Counted from the stretch's first letter, positions 27,007 to 36,394 are shown. The stretch: DNA of 64,000 nt from Blautia schinkii DSM 10518 (GCA_000702025.1 JNKJ01000007.1:186001-250000); one strand, 5' to 3'. Numbers and translations: made by a program. Notes: generated by a model not told the origin, from the letters alone.

Positions 27007-27891
27007 ATGGATTGGTACTATTTTTGCAGGCAGCTTATTAATGGGCTGTCGGTAGGCAGTATGTATGCCATGATTGCAGTGGGTTACAGTATGGTCTACT
27101 CAATTTTGTACCTGATAAATTTTGCTCATGGAGACCTGTATATTTTCGGTACGTTTCTGGCATTGGCACTGTTTAATTTTGGTCTGCCTCTTCCTGCGGC
27201 AATGATTCTGGGAGCGATTCTCTGTGGATTGATCGGAGTTGGGATTGAGCGCGTTGTATACAGGCCTGTACGCACAGCAAATAGGATTGTGCCTATGGTC
27301 GGGGCTCTTGGTGCGGCAATGATTCTGCGCACTATTGCACAGGTGAATTGGGGAGCCTCTCAGATTGTATATCCGTCTTTAATGAAAAACAGAGTCATTA
27401 AGCTTGGAGCGGATTTTCAGATTAACTCACAAAATATTGTAATTCTGGCAATTGGCATTGGGTGTGTAGCTGGCTTTACGTTTTTAATTAATTGTACCAA
27501 AATAGGAAAGGCGACTAAGTGTGTAATGCAGGACACTCACACATCCAGCCTGATGGGGATACCAATAAATTTCATTATTCCTATGGTTTATCTGTTTGGA
27601 GGGTTTCTTGGGACTATAGGCGGTGTATTGATGTCATCCTATTATTCAGTAATAAATATAGAAATGGGACTCTGGGGTACTTGTAAGGCCTGGGCGGCAT
27701 CACAGTTGGGCGGAGTAGGAAGTTTTTATGGAGCTTTTCTGGGAGGTATAATCCTTGGAGTAACGGAATCTCTGGCTGCGGCATATTTAGATTCTGCATA
27801 CAAGGATGCGATTGGGTATATCATTATTGTTGTTATTTTACTTGTTAAGCCGGAAGGCTTATTCGGAAAAAAGAAGGCGGTGAAGGTATGA
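27007..27891 (+). CDS. livH: Branched-chain-amino-acid-type ABC permease LivH
   Basis: A 294-residue inner-membrane permease of the HAAT family, with about eight helices. It opens with INGLSVGSMYAMIAVGYSMV, the typical LivH N-terminus, has GIERVVYRPVR near residue 80 and ends with a VKPEGLFGKK tail. It overlaps livM by 4 bases (ATGA). Members import leucine-type amino acids, but also urea, amides and aromatic compounds, so the operon context suggests an amino-acid-like substrate for the lyase. RBS AGAAGGAGGTGG. Confidence 0.9.
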   Translation: MDWYYFCRQLINGLSVGSMYAMIAVGYSMVYSILYLINFAHGDLYIFGTFLALALFNFGLPLPAAMILGAILCGLIGVGIERVVYRPVRTANRIVPMVGALGAAMILRTIAQVNWGASQIVYPSLMKNRVIKLGADFQINSQNIVILAIGIGCVAGFTFLINCTKIGKATKCVMQDTHTSSLMGIPINFIIPMVYLFGGFLGTIGGVLMSSYYSVINIEMGLWGTCKAWAASQLGGVGSFYGAFLGGIILGVTESLAAAYLDSAYKDAIGYIIIVVILLVKPEGLFGKKKAVKV

Positions 27892-28895
27892 AAGAAAAAT
27901 ATCGTAAAATCACCGGTTCACAATACAAAAAGTATTGGGTGTTCGTGCTAGTCTTATGCTCGCTGGCTTTTCCGCAGGTATTCCAGAGTGGATTGATAAT
28001 CCGCATTGGAGTGACAACTCTTGTGTATGCGTTAGTCAGCATGGGGAATATGGTTATAGTCGGTTACTGCGGATTGCTGCAGTGCGGACACGGGGCTTTT
28101 TATGGTTTAGGCGCATATGTATCAGCTATTTTGGCGACAGCCTTGGACTGCCCGTTTTGGATTTGTTTTTTGGCTGCAATTGTCGGCTCAGCAGTATTTG
28201 GTTTTTTAATTTCATTGCCATGCCTGCGTGTGCAGGTAGATTTTTTATCACTGATGACAATTGCTTTTGCACAAATCTTTACAACGGTAGTGACCAACTG
28301 GAAATCGGTCACAGGAGGTCCCGGTGGAATTGCGGCAATACCTGCACCTCAATTATTCGGTTATAAGTTTTCCAGTCAGACCAGTTATTACTACTTAGTC
28401 CTTGTAATAATGATAATAGTCTATTGGGCACTGCATAATCTTATGCAGTCTCCAATCGGCAGAGCTATGCAAGCTGTACGCGATGATGAAATGGGCGCCA
28501 GATCAATGGGAATTAATGCCAATCATTTTAAAATTTTAGCATTTGTGATGGGCTCGGTCGTAGCAGGAATCGCAGGCTCGCTTATGGCCCATTATTTGCG
28601 CTATATCGGACCATCCAGTTTTACCCTGGACGTTTCTTTGTTGTTTATGCAGATGATTATTCTTGGGGGTCTTGGGAGTTTATCCGGTGCTGTGGCAGGG
28701 GCTGCTTTCTTTACAATAATACCGGAGGTGATTCGACCGTTGGCGGTATACCGTATGGGACTTGGCGGAGCCATTATGTTGATTGTGGTCCTGCTGCGTC
28801 CGCAGGGTTTGATGGGATCAAAAGCATTTGCTGGGACTGGAGGAATTTTAAAAGATTTCAAATGGTTTCGTAAGCGCAGATATAACGGCAAATGA
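27888..28895 (+). CDS. livM: Branched-chain-amino-acid-type ABC permease LivM
   Basis: A 335-residue second HAAT permease. It has GYCGLLQCGHGAFYGLGAY near residue 65, the GGPGGIAAIPAP segment typical of LivM, and an RPQGLMG tail near the C-terminus. A basic cytoplasmic N-terminus precedes the first helix. Its start overlaps the livH stop, and livG follows after 13 bases, so the channel subunits are coupled in translation. Confidence 0.9.
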   Translation: MKEKYRKITGSQYKKYWVFVLVLCSLAFPQVFQSGLIIRIGVTTLVYALVSMGNMVIVGYCGLLQCGHGAFYGLGAYVSAILATALDCPFWICFLAAIVGSAVFGFLISLPCLRVQVDFLSLMTIAFAQIFTTVVTNWKSVTGGPGGIAAIPAPQLFGYKFSSQTSYYYLVLVIMIIVYWALHNLMQSPIGRAMQAVRDDEMGARSMGINANHFKILAFVMGSVVAGIAGSLMAHYLRYIGPSSFTLDVSLLFMQMIILGGLGSLSGAVAGAAFFTIIPEVIRPLAVYRMGLGGAIMLIVVLLRPQGLMGSKAFAGTGGILKDFKWFRKRRYNGK

Positions 28896-28908
28896 TTGGA
28901 GGTGAATT

Positions 28909-29685
28909 ATGGAGCATTTGATTCAAATGGAACAGATTTGTATGTATTTCGGCGGTGTACATGCTGTGGAAAATATGAATCTGCATCTAGCAGAAAAGGA
29001 AATCCTGGGAATTATTGGACCTAATGGGTCGGGGAAAAGTACTTTGATAAATGTACTGACGGGTATTTATGCTCCAACTTCCGGCCACGTCTTGTTTGGC
29101 GGTGAAGATATCACGGGCAGGCAGTCATATGAGATTGCTGCGAAGGGCATCTCCCGTACATTCCAGAACTTGAGAATTTTTAGGGCGATGACAGTTTGTG
29201 AAAACGTAATGACCGGCCGCCACTGTAAAGTAAGAGCGAAGTTTGTGGATATATTGCTGCGCACTGCGAAATATAGGAGCCAGGAACGAGAAGCCTTGAA
29301 AAAGGCAGATGAGCTCTTAGAGTTTGTTGGTCTTTCTCACATGAAGAATGAATTTGCCGGAAGCATGTCTTATGGCCAGCAGAAGCGTCTGGAGGTGGCC
29401 AGGGCATTAGCAAGTGAACCAAAGGTTTGTCTGTTTGATGAGCCCGCAGCAGGTATGAATTCTGCGGAAGCAAATGAGATGATGGACTTGATTCGTGCAG
29501 TACAAAAAGATAGAGGATTGGCTATTATCCTCATAGAACATAATATGGAAGCGATGATGAACACCGCAGAACGTATTATAGTTATGGATGCAGGACATAA
29601 AGCTGCAGAGGGCACTCCGAAGGAAATCCAAAGAAATCAAAAGGTAATTCAGATTTATCTGGGAGAGGAGGAGCCATGCTGTTAG
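28909..29685 (+). CDS. livG: Branched-chain-amino-acid-type ABC ATPase LivG
   Basis: A 258-residue ATPase. It has Walker A GPNGSGKST, the LivG-type GISRTFQNLRIF Q-loop region, signature MSYGQQKRLEVARAL, Walker B CLFDEPAAGMN and the IEHNME switch His. It overlaps livF by 10 bases. It energises the LivHM channel together with LivF. Confidence 0.92.
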   Translation: MEHLIQMEQICMYFGGVHAVENMNLHLAEKEILGIIGPNGSGKSTLINVLTGIYAPTSGHVLFGGEDITGRQSYEIAAKGISRTFQNLRIFRAMTVCENVMTGRHCKVRAKFVDILLRTAKYRSQEREALKKADELLEFVGLSHMKNEFAGSMSYGQQKRLEVARALASEPKVCLFDEPAAGMNSAEANEMMDLIRAVQKDRGLAIILIEHNMEAMMNTAERIIVMDAGHKAAEGTPKEIQRNQKVIQIYLGEEEPCC

Positions 29686-30383
29686 CTGTAGAGAATTTGA
29701 GCGTGAATTATGGTGCAATTAAGGCATTGCGTGATGTATCCTTCGCAATTGATGAAGGGGAGATTGTGGCTGTGGTCGGCCACAATGGGGCTGGGAAATC
29801 CACATTGCTGAGGACTATTTCAGGACTTTTAAAGCCGGTTCATGGAGCGATACTCTGGAAAGACACCAACATCGCAGGAAAGTCAGCTGAACAGGTGGTG
29901 AGGCTGGGAATCTCTCAGGCTCCTGAGGGAAGACAGATATTCGCAGAATCCTCAGTATACGAGAATATTGAGATTGGTGCTTATGTACGACATGATAATG
30001 AAGAAATTCAGAAAGATATACAGAGATATCTTGAACGCTTTCCTATTCTGAAAGAGCGGAAAAACCAAAAGGCTGGTCTTATGAGCGGTGGTGAACAGCA
30101 AATGCTTGCAATTGTTCGTGCGCTCATGTCTAGGCCAAAGCTGCTGTTGCTGGATGAGCCGTCCCTGGGGCTCAGCCCTGTGATCATTAAAGAGGTTTAT
30201 AAAACAATCAGCGAAATAAGAAAAGCCGGTACGACAGTATTGCTTGTGGAACAGAATGCAAAAAAAGCTTTAGATGTATCAGACAGAGCTTATGTTCTTG
30301 CAAATGGCGAAATTGTATTATCTGGGTTGTCTGCCGAGCTCGCACAAAACCAAGAGGTTAAAAAAGCATATTTAGGAGGATAG
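29676..30383 (+). CDS. livF: Branched-chain-amino-acid-type ABC ATPase LivF
   Basis: A 235-residue ATPase. It has Walker A GHNGAGKST, LivF-type APEGRQIFAESSVYENI, signature MSGGEQQMLAIVRAL, Walker B LLLDEPSLGLSP and LVEQNAKKAL. Its start lies inside the livG end after GGAGAGGAGGAG. It is the second ATPase of the importer. Confidence 0.92.
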   Translation: MLLAVENLSVNYGAIKALRDVSFAIDEGEIVAVVGHNGAGKSTLLRTISGLLKPVHGAILWKDTNIAGKSAEQVVRLGISQAPEGRQIFAESSVYENIEIGAYVRHDNEEIQKDIQRYLERFPILKERKNQKAGLMSGGEQQMLAIVRALMSRPKLLLLDEPSLGLSPVIIKEVYKTISEIRKAGTTVLLVEQNAKKALDVSDRAYVLANGEIVLSGLSAELAQNQEVKKAYLGG

Positions 30384-30431
30384 CAGGGTTGAATGCAGAT
30401 ACTCTGCTGACGAACGAGAAGAACAGTAAAT

Positions 30432-30459
30432 CCACAGGATATAATAATGGTGCCTGTGG
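30432..30459 (+). other. Hairpin between livF and the binding-protein gene
   Basis: A 7-bp stem (CCACAGG at 30432-30438, CCTGTGG at 30453-30459) with a loop that contains TATAATAAT. It may stabilise the downstream receptor mRNA, or the loop box may be part of an internal promoter. Neither is certain. Confidence 0.4.
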
Positions 30460-30479
30460 TCTGAAGAAAGGAGAAGAAT

Positions 30480-31658
30480 ATGAACAAGAGAAGATGGATG
30501 AAACGTACAATGGCGTTCATGGCTGCAGGTATATTGGCGCTCGTTGGTAATGTACAAGCGATAATGGCGGACAGCGATACAATTACTATTGGCTTATCAA
30601 TACCAATTACCGGGGCACTTGCAGAATCAGGGGAACAGGCCGTAAATGCGGCGGAGCTGGCATGCCGGGAAATCAATGAAGCGGGCGGCATTGACGGCAG
30701 GAAAGTAGAATATTTGGCTTTAGATGACAAGATGGACTCCACAGAAGCTGCGATGTGTGCACAGAGGTTTACGGAGAATGAGGATATTGTTGCTGTGATT
30801 GGTTCTCTTACCAGTGGTACAACCTTAGCTGTCCTTCCAATCTATGAGGATGCGGGTATGCCGGTTATCTGTCCTACAGGAAATAATGATGATCTGTCGG
30901 GCTATAATAATTTTATCAGGATTGTTATGGCAGCTTCCAAGGAAGCGCCCATGGTTGGGGCAATGGTGATGAACAACCTTGAAGCTTCAAAGGTCGGCGT
31001 TATTTATGACAACAGCGATTACGGAAATACGATGGTCAGTGCCTCTGCAGAGGTAGTGGAAAAGCTTGGCGGAGAGATTGTTGCATCTGAAGCATATACT
31101 GCTGGAACAGATAAAGACTTTTCTGTTCAGCTCTCTAAAATGTTGCAGATGGAGGCAGACACTATTATTATTGTGGGGGATTATAATGAGGGGTCATTAA
31201 TTATTTCTCAGGCAGAGACAATGGGGGGCTTCGAAAATGTTAAATGGGCCGGAGATTCTTACCTTTTAGGAGATGTCCTTTTGGAACGAGTAGGGGACAG
31301 CCCTCTTGCAGCAAATATATATGCCGCATGTGATTACAACCCATTTAGTGACACGGAAAATCATAAGAGATTTGCCGAGGCTTATCAGAAAGAGTATGGG
31401 CTGATTCCTTCAGAACCGGCTGGCTTTACGTATGATGCATTTACCGTTATTTTTGATGCACTAAAGGCCGGAGCTAATAAAGAAAATCTTATTGATACGA
31501 TTAAGTCTATGGAATTTACAAATCTTGTATGTTCCGATTTTGTTAAATTTGATGACAATGGAAATCGTGTGGGCTCTGGTAATGAAATCGTAATTGTAAA
31601 CGATGGACAATTTTCTCCTAAGGGGGAGACTGTTGATACTACAGGACTGGATGAGTAA
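30480..31658 (+). CDS. livK: Liv-type ABC substrate-binding protein
   Basis: A 392-residue Peripla_BP_6 receptor. It has a basic N-terminus and hydrophobic signal region to about residue 30 (LALVGNVQA) without a lipobox Cys. ITIGLSIPITGALAESGEQAVNAAEL opens the ligand domain (about 37-57), and VIGSLTSGTTLAVLPI lies near residue 118. It captures the imported compound for LivHMGF. The RBS AAAGGAGAAG is strong. Ligand identity is unknown. Confidence 0.9.
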   Translation: MNKRRWMKRTMAFMAAGILALVGNVQAIMADSDTITIGLSIPITGALAESGEQAVNAAELACREINEAGGIDGRKVEYLALDDKMDSTEAAMCAQRFTENEDIVAVIGSLTSGTTLAVLPIYEDAGMPVICPTGNNDDLSGYNNFIRIVMAASKEAPMVGAMVMNNLEASKVGVIYDNSDYGNTMVSASAEVVEKLGGEIVASEAYTAGTDKDFSVQLSKMLQMEADTIIIVGDYNEGSLIISQAETMGGFENVKWAGDSYLLGDVLLERVGDSPLAANIYAACDYNPFSDTENHKRFAEAYQKEYGLIPSEPAGFTYDAFTVIFDALKAGANKENLIDTIKSMEFTNLVCSDFVKFDDNGNRVGSGNEIVIVNDGQFSPKGETVDTTGLDE

Positions 31659-31677
31659 TGTTCAGGAGGGGGCCGCG

Positions 31678-32664
31678 ATGAAGAAATTTATAAACAAACC
31701 TGAGAATGTAGTGACGGAGATGCTGGAAGGGTTTGCAGCAGCGCATCCAAATGTCATTTACAGTGGAAAAGATACAGAAGTAATTTACCGCAGGCAAATG
31801 GATCCAGGTAAGGTTGGCCTTGTTTCCGGGGGAGGGGCTGGCCATGAGCCAGCCCATGCGGGATATGTTGGAAGGGGTATGCTCGACGCGGCCGTTTCCG
31901 GAAACGTATTTGCATCTCCGTCGCCTGACAGAATTTTATATGCTCTGCATAAGGTTGATACAGGCGCGGGAGTATTATTAATTGTAAAGAATTATTCTGG
32001 TGACGTGATGAACTTTCAAATGGCCGGAGAACTGGCCAGAAGAGAGGGAATATCGGTAGAAAGTGTAATTGTCAGAGATGATGTGGCAGTAGAGGACAGT
32101 ACATATACTACAGGACGCAGGGGAATTGCAGGCACAGTTTTTGTTCATAAAATAAGCGGTGGTGCTGCCATGAAAGGCAAAGATTTACTGGAGGTAAAGA
32201 AAATAGCAGAAAAGGCAGCAACAAACGTTCGCTCAATGGGAATGGCCCTTTCAGGTTGTACATTACCCGGTGTGGGACAAAAAGGTTTTCAATTGGGTGA
32301 AGATGAATTAGAACTGGGTATGGGAATACATGGAGAACCAGGGATTTATCATGGCAAGATTACGGACGTACAGAACCTCGTGGGGAAACTCATGGGCTAC
32401 CTCATGAAAGATTTGGATTATACAAAAAGTGAAACGGCTGTGATGGTCAACGGTCTTGGCGGAACTCCACTAATGGAATTATATATTGTTTTTTGGGAGG
32501 TGAAAAAGTATCTCGAAGGGGCCGGTATTGGGATTTATAAGGCGTATGTGGGAAACTATATGACTTCTCTAGAGATGGCTGGCTGTTCAGTTTCATTGCT
32601 TAAATTGGACGAGGAGCTGAAAACTTATCTGGATATGGACACGGAAGTATCAATATGGAAATAG
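31678..32664 (+). CDS. dhaK: Dihydroxyacetone kinase subunit DhaK
   Basis: A substrate-binding kinase subunit of about 328 residues that holds dihydroxyacetone or a related ketose through a hemiaminal to His. The active His is H218 in GIHGEPG, and SGGGAGHEPAHAGYVG near residue 50 is the family hallmark. I chose ATG 31678 because AGGAGGGGG precedes it; the frame is open from 31603 inside livK. DhaL follows, but DhaM is not in the window. Confidence 0.92.
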   Translation: MKKFINKPENVVTEMLEGFAAAHPNVIYSGKDTEVIYRRQMDPGKVGLVSGGGAGHEPAHAGYVGRGMLDAAVSGNVFASPSPDRILYALHKVDTGAGVLLIVKNYSGDVMNFQMAGELARREGISVESVIVRDDVAVEDSTYTTGRRGIAGTVFVHKISGGAAMKGKDLLEVKKIAEKAATNVRSMGMALSGCTLPGVGQKGFQLGEDELELGMGIHGEPGIYHGKITDVQNLVGKLMGYLMKDLDYTKSETAVMVNGLGGTPLMELYIVFWEVKKYLEGAGIGIYKAYVGNYMTSLEMAGCSVSLLKLDEELKTYLDMDTEVSIWK

Positions 32665-32701
32665 CGGGAGCAAATTGTGCATAAGATAATGAGGGGTAGA
32701 T

Positions 32702-33349
32702 ATGGGTTTGTTAATTACTACAGAAGACTTTATAGAATATATTAAATTGGCTGCGCATAGAATTGCCGGAGAGAAGGATTATGTAACCAAGCTAGATGCT
32801 GCCACAGGCGATGGTGATCACTGGGTTAATATGAATTCTGGCTTTAGTGCTATTGTAAATGCTGAAGAAAAATTGAAAACAATGCCGATTGATGAAGCCT
32901 TAGAGGTTATCGGTATGATAATGATGAATAAGATAGGAGGGAGCTCTGGAATTTTATATGGAGGAGCTTATCTCGCGGCTGGTATGAAGATGAAAGGCTG
33001 TGAGACACTCGACGAAAAAGGATTATATCTATTTTTAGTCACAATGGTTGAAGATATGATGCAGAGAGGAAATGCGCGGCCAGGTTTTAAGACGATGATT
33101 GATGCCTTGTATCCTGCGGTGGAAGCTTATCGGAGCGCGTTGGATCAGAAGAAAGATATTAAAACACTTTTCTCCTTTGTGAAAAATGCTGCGAAAATAG
33201 GGGCAGAGAGTACCAGAAATATGGAGGCAGTTAAAGGTCGCGCCAGTTATATGGCGGAAAAAGGTGTTGGACACTTGGATCCCGGAGCAGTTACTATGTA
33301 TTTTCAAATAGAAGCGCTGTGTGATTATTTTGAGGCAAGAATAGACTAA
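32702..33349 (+). CDS. dhaL: Dihydroxyacetone kinase subunit DhaL
   Basis: A 215-residue nucleotide-binding subunit that transfers phosphate to the DhaK-bound substrate. The Mg/ADP-binding Asp cluster is in LDAATGDGDHWVNM, where Trp replaces the common Gly after DGDH; GGSSGILYGG is the second phosphate-contact motif. There is no PTS partner DhaM nearby, so the phosphate donor (ATP or a distant PTS protein) is open. It is the last gene of the operon; a new promoter follows. Confidence 0.9.
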   Translation: MGLLITTEDFIEYIKLAAHRIAGEKDYVTKLDAATGDGDHWVNMNSGFSAIVNAEEKLKTMPIDEALEVIGMIMMNKIGGSSGILYGGAYLAAGMKMKGCETLDEKGLYLFLVTMVEDMMQRGNARPGFKTMIDALYPAVEAYRSALDQKKDIKTLFSFVKNAAKIGAESTRNMEAVKGRASYMAEKGVGHLDPGAVTMYFQIEALCDYFEARID

Positions 33350-33373
33350 TACAATTTTATGGAAAATCTCCTC

Positions 33374-33403
33374 TTGACAAAGCCTCACCTCAGAGCTTAT
33401 AGT
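33374..33403 (+). promoter_or_regulatory. Sigma-A-type promoter for the P-type ATPase
   Basis: TTGACA (33374-33379), an 18-base spacer and TATAGT (33398-33403). The start near 33410 puts the whole riboswitch in the 5' UTR. Confidence 0.75.
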
Positions 33404-33413
33404 AAAGGAAATA

Positions 33414-33545
33414 AAAGGGAGTAGCTGGCACAGTTGTGTTTGCGATGTCGTCAATCCCGACAGGCAGGATGTCTGTCCGTATCGTGATGAAACAGCGAGA
33501 CTTTTATTGCATGTTTGCGTGCAATAAAGGCCTCGCTTTTATCTT
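33414..33545 (+). ncRNA. yybP-ykoY manganese riboswitch with terminator
   Basis: The leader has the yybP-ykoY hallmarks: GGGAGTAGC at its start (33418-33426), a GATGTCGTCAATC region and CAGCGAGACTTT at its end (33493-33504). A 17-bp hairpin (GCGAG arm from 33495, CTCGC end at 33535) with one mismatch is followed by TTTTATCTT. This class senses Mn2+ and usually turns on Mn exporters, here a P-type ATPase. Mn binding would prevent the terminator from forming. Confidence 0.85.
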
Positions 33546-33663
33546 GCAAGCAGATAAAGCCATCGGCGTATATGCCGGCATCTGCCGGGGAATCTTATAT
33601 ACAGAGGACGATGCATGGACGCGCAATATGCAGACAAATCCATAAGAAAGAAGGAGCCTGACA

Positions 33664-36267
33664 ATGAAACCTTATTACAATGAAAGTGCTGCAGAAGTAA
33701 GAAAGCAGCTAAACGGCAGCCTCAAGCCGCTAAGCGACGAACAGGTGAAAGCGAATCAAGAGAAATATGGCTTCAACGAGCTGGTTGAGGGAAAGAAAAA
33801 AAGTACGCTGCAGATTTTCCTGGAGCAGTTTAAAGACTTTCTGGTTATCATCCTCATCTGTGCAGCAATCGTATCGCTTTTCCTGGGTGAAAAAGAGAGT
33901 GCGATTGTTATTTTAGTAGTTATTACAATGAATGCGATTCTGGGAACTGTCCAGACCATCAAGGCTGAGCATTCTCTGAGCAGCTTGAAGGAACTGGCCG
34001 CTCCCAATGCAAAAGTACTGCGTAATGGTATCGTTGTTGAGCTGCCCACACGTGAGATAACCGTGGGAGATGAAGTACATCTGGAAGCCGGAGATTCTAT
34101 TCCCGCAGACGGGCGTATCATTGAGAGTGCCAGTATGAAAGTGGATGAGAGCGCTCTTACAGGCGAGAGTCTGGGCGTGGACAAGGTGAGCAAAGCACTC
34201 CAGGGTGAGCTGCCATTGGGCGACCGTAAGAATATGGTCTATTCCGGCAGCTTCGTAACCTATGGCCGCGGAACCTTCATGGTGACCGACATTGGCATGA
34301 ATACCGAAGTAGGAAAAATCGCCAGCCTGCTTAAAAACACTTCTGAGAAAAAGACTCCTCTGCAGGTGAACCTTGACCAGTTTGGCCAGAAGCTTTCCAT
34401 CATCATTCTCGTCCTTTGCGCCGCACTTTTCGGTCTGCAGGTGATGAAGGGCGGAAATGTAGCGGATGCTTTCCTGTTTGCAGTAGCTCTGGCAGTTGCC
34501 GCCATTCCGGAAGCGCTTAGTTCTATTGTAACTATCGTGCTTGCTTTCGGAACCCAGAAGATGGCTAAGGAAGGCGCGATCATCCGTAAGCTTCAGGCAG
34601 TAGAGGGTCTGGGCAGCGTGTCCATCATCTGTTCAGATAAGACAGGTACATTGACACAGAATAAGATGACCGTAGAGCACTACTATGTGGATGGCCAAGA
34701 TATTCCGGCAGAAAAAATAAATGCACAGAATCCGTTCCACAAACAGATGCTCCGTTTCAGCATTCTCTGTAACGATTCCACGAACATTAACGGTCAGGAG
34801 ATTGGAGATCCCACAGAGACAGCACTGATCAACCTGGGCGATAAGCTGGGCGTGCCTGCGCAGCGCGTGCGGGGTGTGTATCCCAGATTAAGTGAGATTC
34901 CGTTTGACAGTGACAGAAAACTGATGTCTACCCTTCATAATCTGAAAGATGGTTATACAATGGTTACCAAGGGTGCTGTGGATGTGATGCTGGGCCGCGT
35001 GAAATATGTACAGAAAAATGGGCAGCTAGTTCCGCTTACCGCAGCAGATATGAAGAAAATCGAGGCGGCTAATGAGGGATATTCCCGGGAAGGCCTCCGC
35101 GTTCTGGGCGTTGGATATAAGAAATTTGACTCTGAAAAGCAGCTTGAACTGCAGGATGAGAATGATTTGATCTTCCTGGGACTGATTGCGATGATGGACC
35201 CGCCCCGAGTGGAAAGTGCCGCGGCTGTGGCTGACTGTATCAGCGCGGGAATCAAGCCCATCATGATCACTGGTGACCATAAGGTGACCGCTGCCGCCAT
35301 CGCAAAGCGAATCGGTATTCTCAAGGATGCTTCCGAGGCTTGTGAAGGTGCTGAAATTGATAATTTGAGCGACGAAGAGCTGAAAGACTTCGTGGAACAT
35401 ATTTCTGTTTATGCGCGCGTTTCACCGGAGCATAAAATCCGTATTGTGCGTGCATGGCAGGAAAAAGGCAATATCGTATCTATGACAGGTGACGGTGTAA
35501 ACGATGCGCCGGCCCTGAAACAGGCGGACATCGGTGTGGCTATGGGAATCACCGGAACCGAGGTATCCAAGGACGCTTCCTCCATGATCCTCACGGATGA
35601 CAATTTTGCAACCATAGTCAAGGCTGTGGAGAACGGGCGTAACGTGTACGCGAATATCAAGCGCTCCATCCAGTTCCTCCTTTCCGGAAATTTTGCGGGT
35701 ATCCTGGTGGTGCTTGCATCATCTCTTTTGGGACTTCCGGTGCCGTTCGCAGCCGTGCATCTGCTGTTTATCAACCTGGTGACAGACAGCCTGCCAGCTA
35801 TAGCCTTAGGGCTTGAACCTCATAAGCATGAAGTGATGAAAGAGAAGCCAAGACCAATGAACGAGTCGATTCTCACCAAGTCTTTCCTGACCAGAATCGG
35901 CGTGGAGGGCGCTGTGATTGGCGTAATCACTCTGGCGGCGTTCCTGATCGGTTACCGCAGCGGCAGCACAAGACTTGCCAGCACTATGGCGTTCGGTGTA
36001 CTTTGTCTTTCAAGACTTGTGCATGGCTATAACTGCAAAGGCAAAAGCCCGGTTCTCTTTACAAAAAGATTTTTTAACAATCTATATATGCAGCTGGCAT
36101 TTCTCGCAGGCTTTGTACTAATGACTTTAGTCCTTACAGTTCCGGCACTGCGCGGTATGTTTTCGGTACAGACCCTGGATATCAGTCAGCTTTTGATCGT
36201 CTATGGACTGGCGTTTTTAAATCTGCCTATCATACAAGCTATGAAGGCAATACGCAGACAGAAGTAA
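33664..36267 (+). CDS. P-type cation-translocating ATPase (Ca2+/Mn2+ export type)
   Basis: An 867-residue P2-type ATPase with an N-terminal cation_ATPase_N region, an actuator loop with VDESALTGES, M4 motif VAAIPEALSS, and phosphorylation site D325 in SDKTGTLTQ. MTGDGVNDAPALKQADIGVAMG is the hinge, and a C-terminal set of helices follows. PEAL in M4 fits Ca2+/Mn2+ pumps. The Mn riboswitch upstream suggests the main role is Mn2+ efflux, though Ca2+ transport is possible. RBS AAGAAGGAGCC. Confidence 0.93.
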   Translation: MKPYYNESAAEVRKQLNGSLKPLSDEQVKANQEKYGFNELVEGKKKSTLQIFLEQFKDFLVIILICAAIVSLFLGEKESAIVILVVITMNAILGTVQTIKAEHSLSSLKELAAPNAKVLRNGIVVELPTREITVGDEVHLEAGDSIPADGRIIESASMKVDESALTGESLGVDKVSKALQGELPLGDRKNMVYSGSFVTYGRGTFMVTDIGMNTEVGKIASLLKNTSEKKTPLQVNLDQFGQKLSIIILVLCAALFGLQVMKGGNVADAFLFAVALAVAAIPEALSSIVTIVLAFGTQKMAKEGAIIRKLQAVEGLGSVSIICSDKTGTLTQNKMTVEHYYVDGQDIPAEKINAQNPFHKQMLRFSILCNDSTNINGQEIGDPTETALINLGDKLGVPAQRVRGVYPRLSEIPFDSDRKLMSTLHNLKDGYTMVTKGAVDVMLGRVKYVQKNGQLVPLTAADMKKIEAANEGYSREGLRVLGVGYKKFDSEKQLELQDENDLIFLGLIAMMDPPRVESAAAVADCISAGIKPIMITGDHKVTAAAIAKRIGILKDASEACEGAEIDNLSDEELKDFVEHISVYARVSPEHKIRIVRAWQEKGNIVSMTGDGVNDAPALKQADIGVAMGITGTEVSKDASSMILTDDNFATIVKAVENGRNVYANIKRSIQFLLSGNFAGILVVLASSLLGLPVPFAAVHLLFINLVTDSLPAIALGLEPHKHEVMKEKPRPMNESILTKSFLTRIGVEGAVIGVITLAAFLIGYRSGSTRLASTMAFGVLCLSRLVHGYNCKGKSPVLFTKRFFNNLYMQLAFLAGFVLMTLVLTVPALRGMFSVQTLDISQLLIVYGLAFLNLPIIQAMKAIRRQK

Positions 36268-36283
36268 AAGCTTTGGCATATGT

Positions 36284-36338
36284 ATCCGGTGCATGATTCG
36301 ACATATCGATATATGATCCGGTGCATGATTTGACATAT
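36284..36338 (+). repeat. Two direct copies of a 23-bp sequence
   Basis: A 23-base unit beginning ATCCGGTGCATGATT occurs at 36284-36306 and 36316-36338 with one mismatch (C or T), 32 bases apart. It lies between the ATPase stop and the following terminator. Function unknown. Confidence 0.7.
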
Positions 36339-36353
36339 ATAGGATAATGATAC

Positions 36354-36394
36354 ATTCCCCGGCACCGTGGCTTGACGCGGGCCGGGGAATTTCT
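36354..36394 (+). terminator. Terminator after the P-type ATPase
   Basis: A perfect 10-bp stem (ATTCCCCGGC at 36354-36363, GCCGGGGAAT at 36381-36390) with a 17-base loop, followed by TTCTT. Its 3' arm overlaps the moaC promoter spacer. Confidence 0.75.
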
